Source: Yoonia sp. (GTDB lineage: Bacteria > Pseudomonadota > Alphaproteobacteria > Rhodobacterales > Rhodobacteraceae). Taken from it: a stretch of DNA of 64,000 nt. The stretch's first letter is position 1. Each line of letters starts with the position of its first letter. The stretch lies in NCBI GenBank assembly GCA_029252195.1, contig JAQXBV010000013.1, positions 1-64,000 on the forward strand, read 5' to 3'. Under the pieces are notes generated by a model. It saw only the letters and a list, made by a program, of their open reading frames with translations. It was not told where the DNA came from and made no database searches. Shown here piece after piece: positions 61,544-64,000 of this stretch. The position numbers and the translations under genes are program-made.

Positions 61544-63055
61544 ATGGCCAATTTGCTCTATGATACTCTGTTCGGTCGTCATGCCGGAAAAATCACCCCG
61601 TTTTTGCATTTGCCAGACGGCTCGACGCTGACCCACGACGCATTCTTGCGGATGGCATCCCGTTATGCCCACGCGATGACCGCCTTGGGTTTGATCGCGG
61701 GTGACCGCCTCGCCGCGCAGATCGAGAAATCGCCCGAAGCCTTGGCGGTTTACGCGGCCTGTGCCCAGTCTGGCGTGATTTTCCTGCCGTTGAACACGGG
61801 CTATACGGCCAGTGAGCTTGATTATTTCATCGGCAATTCGGGTGCAAAGCTTGTGCTTGCGACGGACCGTGCGGCGGCTGCACTCACCCCGATTGCTGCG
61901 GCCTATGGCTCCACGTTGCGCACGCTGAACCCAGATGGCACTGGCAGCTTTCCCGAGCTTGCCAAGACCCAGTCCGAGGCATTTGAAACAGTCAGCCGCG
62001 CACCTGATGATCTTGCGGCATTTCTCTATACGTCCGGCACAACGGGGCGGTCCAAGGGCGCAATGCTGACACAGGCCAACCTTGTTTCTAACGCGCAAAC
62101 ACTCGCTGATTACTGGCGGTTCACCGACGCCGACGTGCTATTGCACGCCTTGCCGATCTTTCACACGCACGGTCTTTTTGTTGCCAGCAACGTCACGCTG
62201 ATCGCGGGCGGCTCCATGATTTTCCTGCCAAAGCTGGATATGGATCAGATGATCGGCTTCATGCCGCAAGCCACCACGATGATGGGCGTGCCGACGTTCT
62301 ATACGCGGCTCTTGGATGACGCCCGTTTTACTGCCGAATTGACCGCGCATATGCGGCTTTTTGTATCCGGGTCCGCACCCTTGCTGGCCGAGACGCACGT
62401 CAGGTTTGAAGAGCGCACCGGTCACCGGATTCTTGAGCGTTACGGCATGACCGAGACCAATATGAACACCTCTAACCCCTATGACGGCGAGCGTCGCGCG
62501 GGAACCGTCGGCTTTCCATTGCCGGGTGTCGAACTCAAGGTCACTGATCCAGCAACAGGTGACACTGTCCCCGATGGCGAAATTGGCCAGATCGAAGTGC
62601 GTGGTCCCAACGTCTTTAAGGGGTACTGGCAGATGCCCGAAAAAACTGCCGAAGAATTGCGGGCCGACGGGTTCTTTATCACAGGCGATCTGGGGCTGAT
62701 TGATGCGGATGGTTACGTCACGATTGTGGGGCGCAACAAGGACCTGATCATTTCGGGCGGCTACAACATCTACCCCAAAGAGATCGAGCTTATCCTCGAC
62801 GACCAGCCCGGTGTTATGGAAAGCGCGGTTATTGGCGTGCCGCATCCTGATTTTGGCGAAAGCGTCGTTGGGCTTCTTGTGGCTGAACCCAATGCGACCT
62901 TATCGACCGAGGTCATTATGGCGGTTTTGGGTGAACAACTTGCGCGGTTCAAGCAACCTAAGAAACTGGTTGTGATGCCCGAATTCCCGCGCAACACGAT
63001 GGGGAAACTGCAAAAGAATATCCTGCGCGACCAATTCGCAGACACCTTTAGCTGA
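61544..63055 (+). CDS. Malonyl-CoA synthetase (acyl-CoA synthetase)
   Basis: FLYTSGTTGRSKGAMLTQANLVSNAQTLADYWRF; ILERYGMTETNMNTSNPYDGERRAGTVGFPLPGVELKV; next to malonyl-CoA decarboxylase. Confidence 0.93.
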   Translation: MANLLYDTLFGRHAGKITPFLHLPDGSTLTHDAFLRMASRYAHAMTALGLIAGDRLAAQIEKSPEALAVYAACAQSGVIFLPLNTGYTASELDYFIGNSGAKLVLATDRAAAALTPIAAAYGSTLRTLNPDGTGSFPELAKTQSEAFETVSRAPDDLAAFLYTSGTTGRSKGAMLTQANLVSNAQTLADYWRFTDADVLLHALPIFHTHGLFVASNVTLIAGGSMIFLPKLDMDQMIGFMPQATTMMGVPTFYTRLLDDARFTAELTAHMRLFVSGSAPLLAETHVRFEERTGHRILERYGMTETNMNTSNPYDGERRAGTVGFPLPGVELKVTDPATGDTVPDGEIGQIEVRGPNVFKGYWQMPEKTAEELRADGFFITGDLGLIDADGYVTIVGRNKDLIISGGYNIYPKEIELILDDQPGVMESAVIGVPHPDFGESVVGLLVAEPNATLSTEVIMAVLGEQLARFKQPKKLVVMPEFPRNTMGKLQKNILRDQFADTFS

Positions 63056-63076
63056 TTGAAAATCGGAAAGACGAAC

Positions 63077-64000
63077 ATGGCACTCACAGCAATAATCGAA
63101 GCGCATGGCGGCCCTGAGCAGTTCAAGCTCGTTGACATCGACGTTGGCACACCAGGCCAAGGCGAGGTCCGTATCGCACATAAGGCGATCGGCCTGAATT
63201 TCATCGACGTGTATCAGCGCACTGGCCTTTACCCTATGCAATTGCCCCACGCCATGGGCATGGAGGCCGCAGGCATTGTCGAGGCCATCGGCGAAGGTGT
63301 CACCCATATTAAGGTTGGAGACCGCGTTGCCTATGCCTCGCAGCCACCCGGCTCTTATACCGAGGCACGCGTGATGCCTGCAGCACAGGTCTGTCCGCTG
63401 CCTGACGGTATCTCGTTTGAAGAAGGCGCCGCGATGATGCTCAAAGGCATGACCGTCGAGTACCTTTTCCACCGCACCACGCCAATTAAGTCTGGCGACA
63501 CAGTTCTGTTCCATGCCGCCGCTGGCGGTGTTGGCCTTTTGGCGTGCCAATGGGCGCGCTCGGAAGGGATCACGCTGATCGGCACAGCGGGTACAGATGA
63601 AAAGTGCGAGCTTGCTCTCGCGCATGGGGCCACCCATTGCATCAACTACCGGAATGCAGATTGGGCCGACCAAGTGCGTAGCCTGACGGGCGGCAAGGGC
63701 GTTGACGTCGTGATGGACGCTGTCGGCAAAGATACCTTTGAAGGTTCCTTGAATTCCCTAAAGCCACTGGGCATGATGATCAGCTTTGGCAATGCGTCCG
63801 GACCGGTCCCGCCGTTTGACATCGGCATTTTGGGCAAAAAGGGGTCCCTCAAAATCACGCGCCCGACCGTGTTCACCCATATTGGCGATCATGCTACCTG
63901 CCAGTCCATGGCAAAGCATCTGGGCGAAAAGGTCCTGGCAGGTGATGTGAAGATTATCATTGGTCAGCGGTTCGCTCTCAAGGATGTCGCAAAAGCGCAT
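63077..64000 (+). CDS. Quinone oxidoreductase (zinc-free MDR family), 3' end beyond window
   Basis: MALTAIIEAHGGPEQFKLVDIDVGTPGQGEVRIAHKAIGLNFIDVYQRTGLYP; AAAGGVGLLACQWARSEG. Confidence 0.92.
   Translation, partial: MALTAIIEAHGGPEQFKLVDIDVGTPGQGEVRIAHKAIGLNFIDVYQRTGLYPMQLPHAMGMEAAGIVEAIGEGVTHIKVGDRVAYASQPPGSYTEARVMPAAQVCPLPDGISFEEGAAMMLKGMTVEYLFHRTTPIKSGDTVLFHAAAGGVGLLACQWARSEGITLIGTAGTDEKCELALAHGATHCINYRNADWADQVRSLTGGKGVDVVMDAVGKDTFEGSLNSLKPLGMMISFGNASGPVPPFDIGILGKKGSLKITRPTVFTHIGDHATCQSMAKHLGEKVLAGDVKIIIGQRFALKDVAKAH

Overview
The window is about 64 kb of high-GC chromosomal DNA that reads as an alphaproteobacterium of the Rhodobacterales/Roseobacter type (inferred from gene content and protein style; no 16S present). 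It is gene-dense, with many ATGA/TGATG-overlapping operons. I saw no tRNA, rRNA, CRISPR array, transposase or prophage. Recognisable blocks, in order: an RTX-type protein C-terminus; a D-amino-acid/D-glutamate catabolism block (Dat-DgcA-DgcN); amtB-glnK; a class A PBP; a type I secretion ABC/HlyD pair whose ABC gene has an in-frame TAG inside Walker A; a RidA-GDPD-GNAT-PCD-MscS run; a fully overlapping GntR / DapA-like / ALDH / MttB-family / FAD-oxidoreductase operon; peroxiredoxin, ferredoxin reductase, rsmD, map, sfsA; MoaB-like/GNAT/AhpD-like/OmpA; GGDEF; a frameshifted LysR gene; an AEC transporter; fadH; ilvD; accD-folC; a tandemly duplicated two-gene module (secreted degenerate rhodanese + membrane-anchored LysM protein), with one LysM copy frameshifted; zapE; MFS; 5TM-GGDEF; a minus-strand run (hydrolase, PhyH, OCD, HAD, DUF188, FGH, AEC, greA); etfD; and a malonate operon (GntR, TRAP transporter, malonyl-CoA decarboxylase, malonyl-CoA synthetase) with a perfect TTGTATACAA palindrome. 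The best candidates for undescribed biology are the duplicated degenerate-rhodanese/LysM module and the MttB-family operon with no visible corrinoid partner. Three independent ORF-breaking lesions in 64 kb need read-level verification before being interpreted biologically. All product names come from reading translated sequence and family knowledge; no database search was run.
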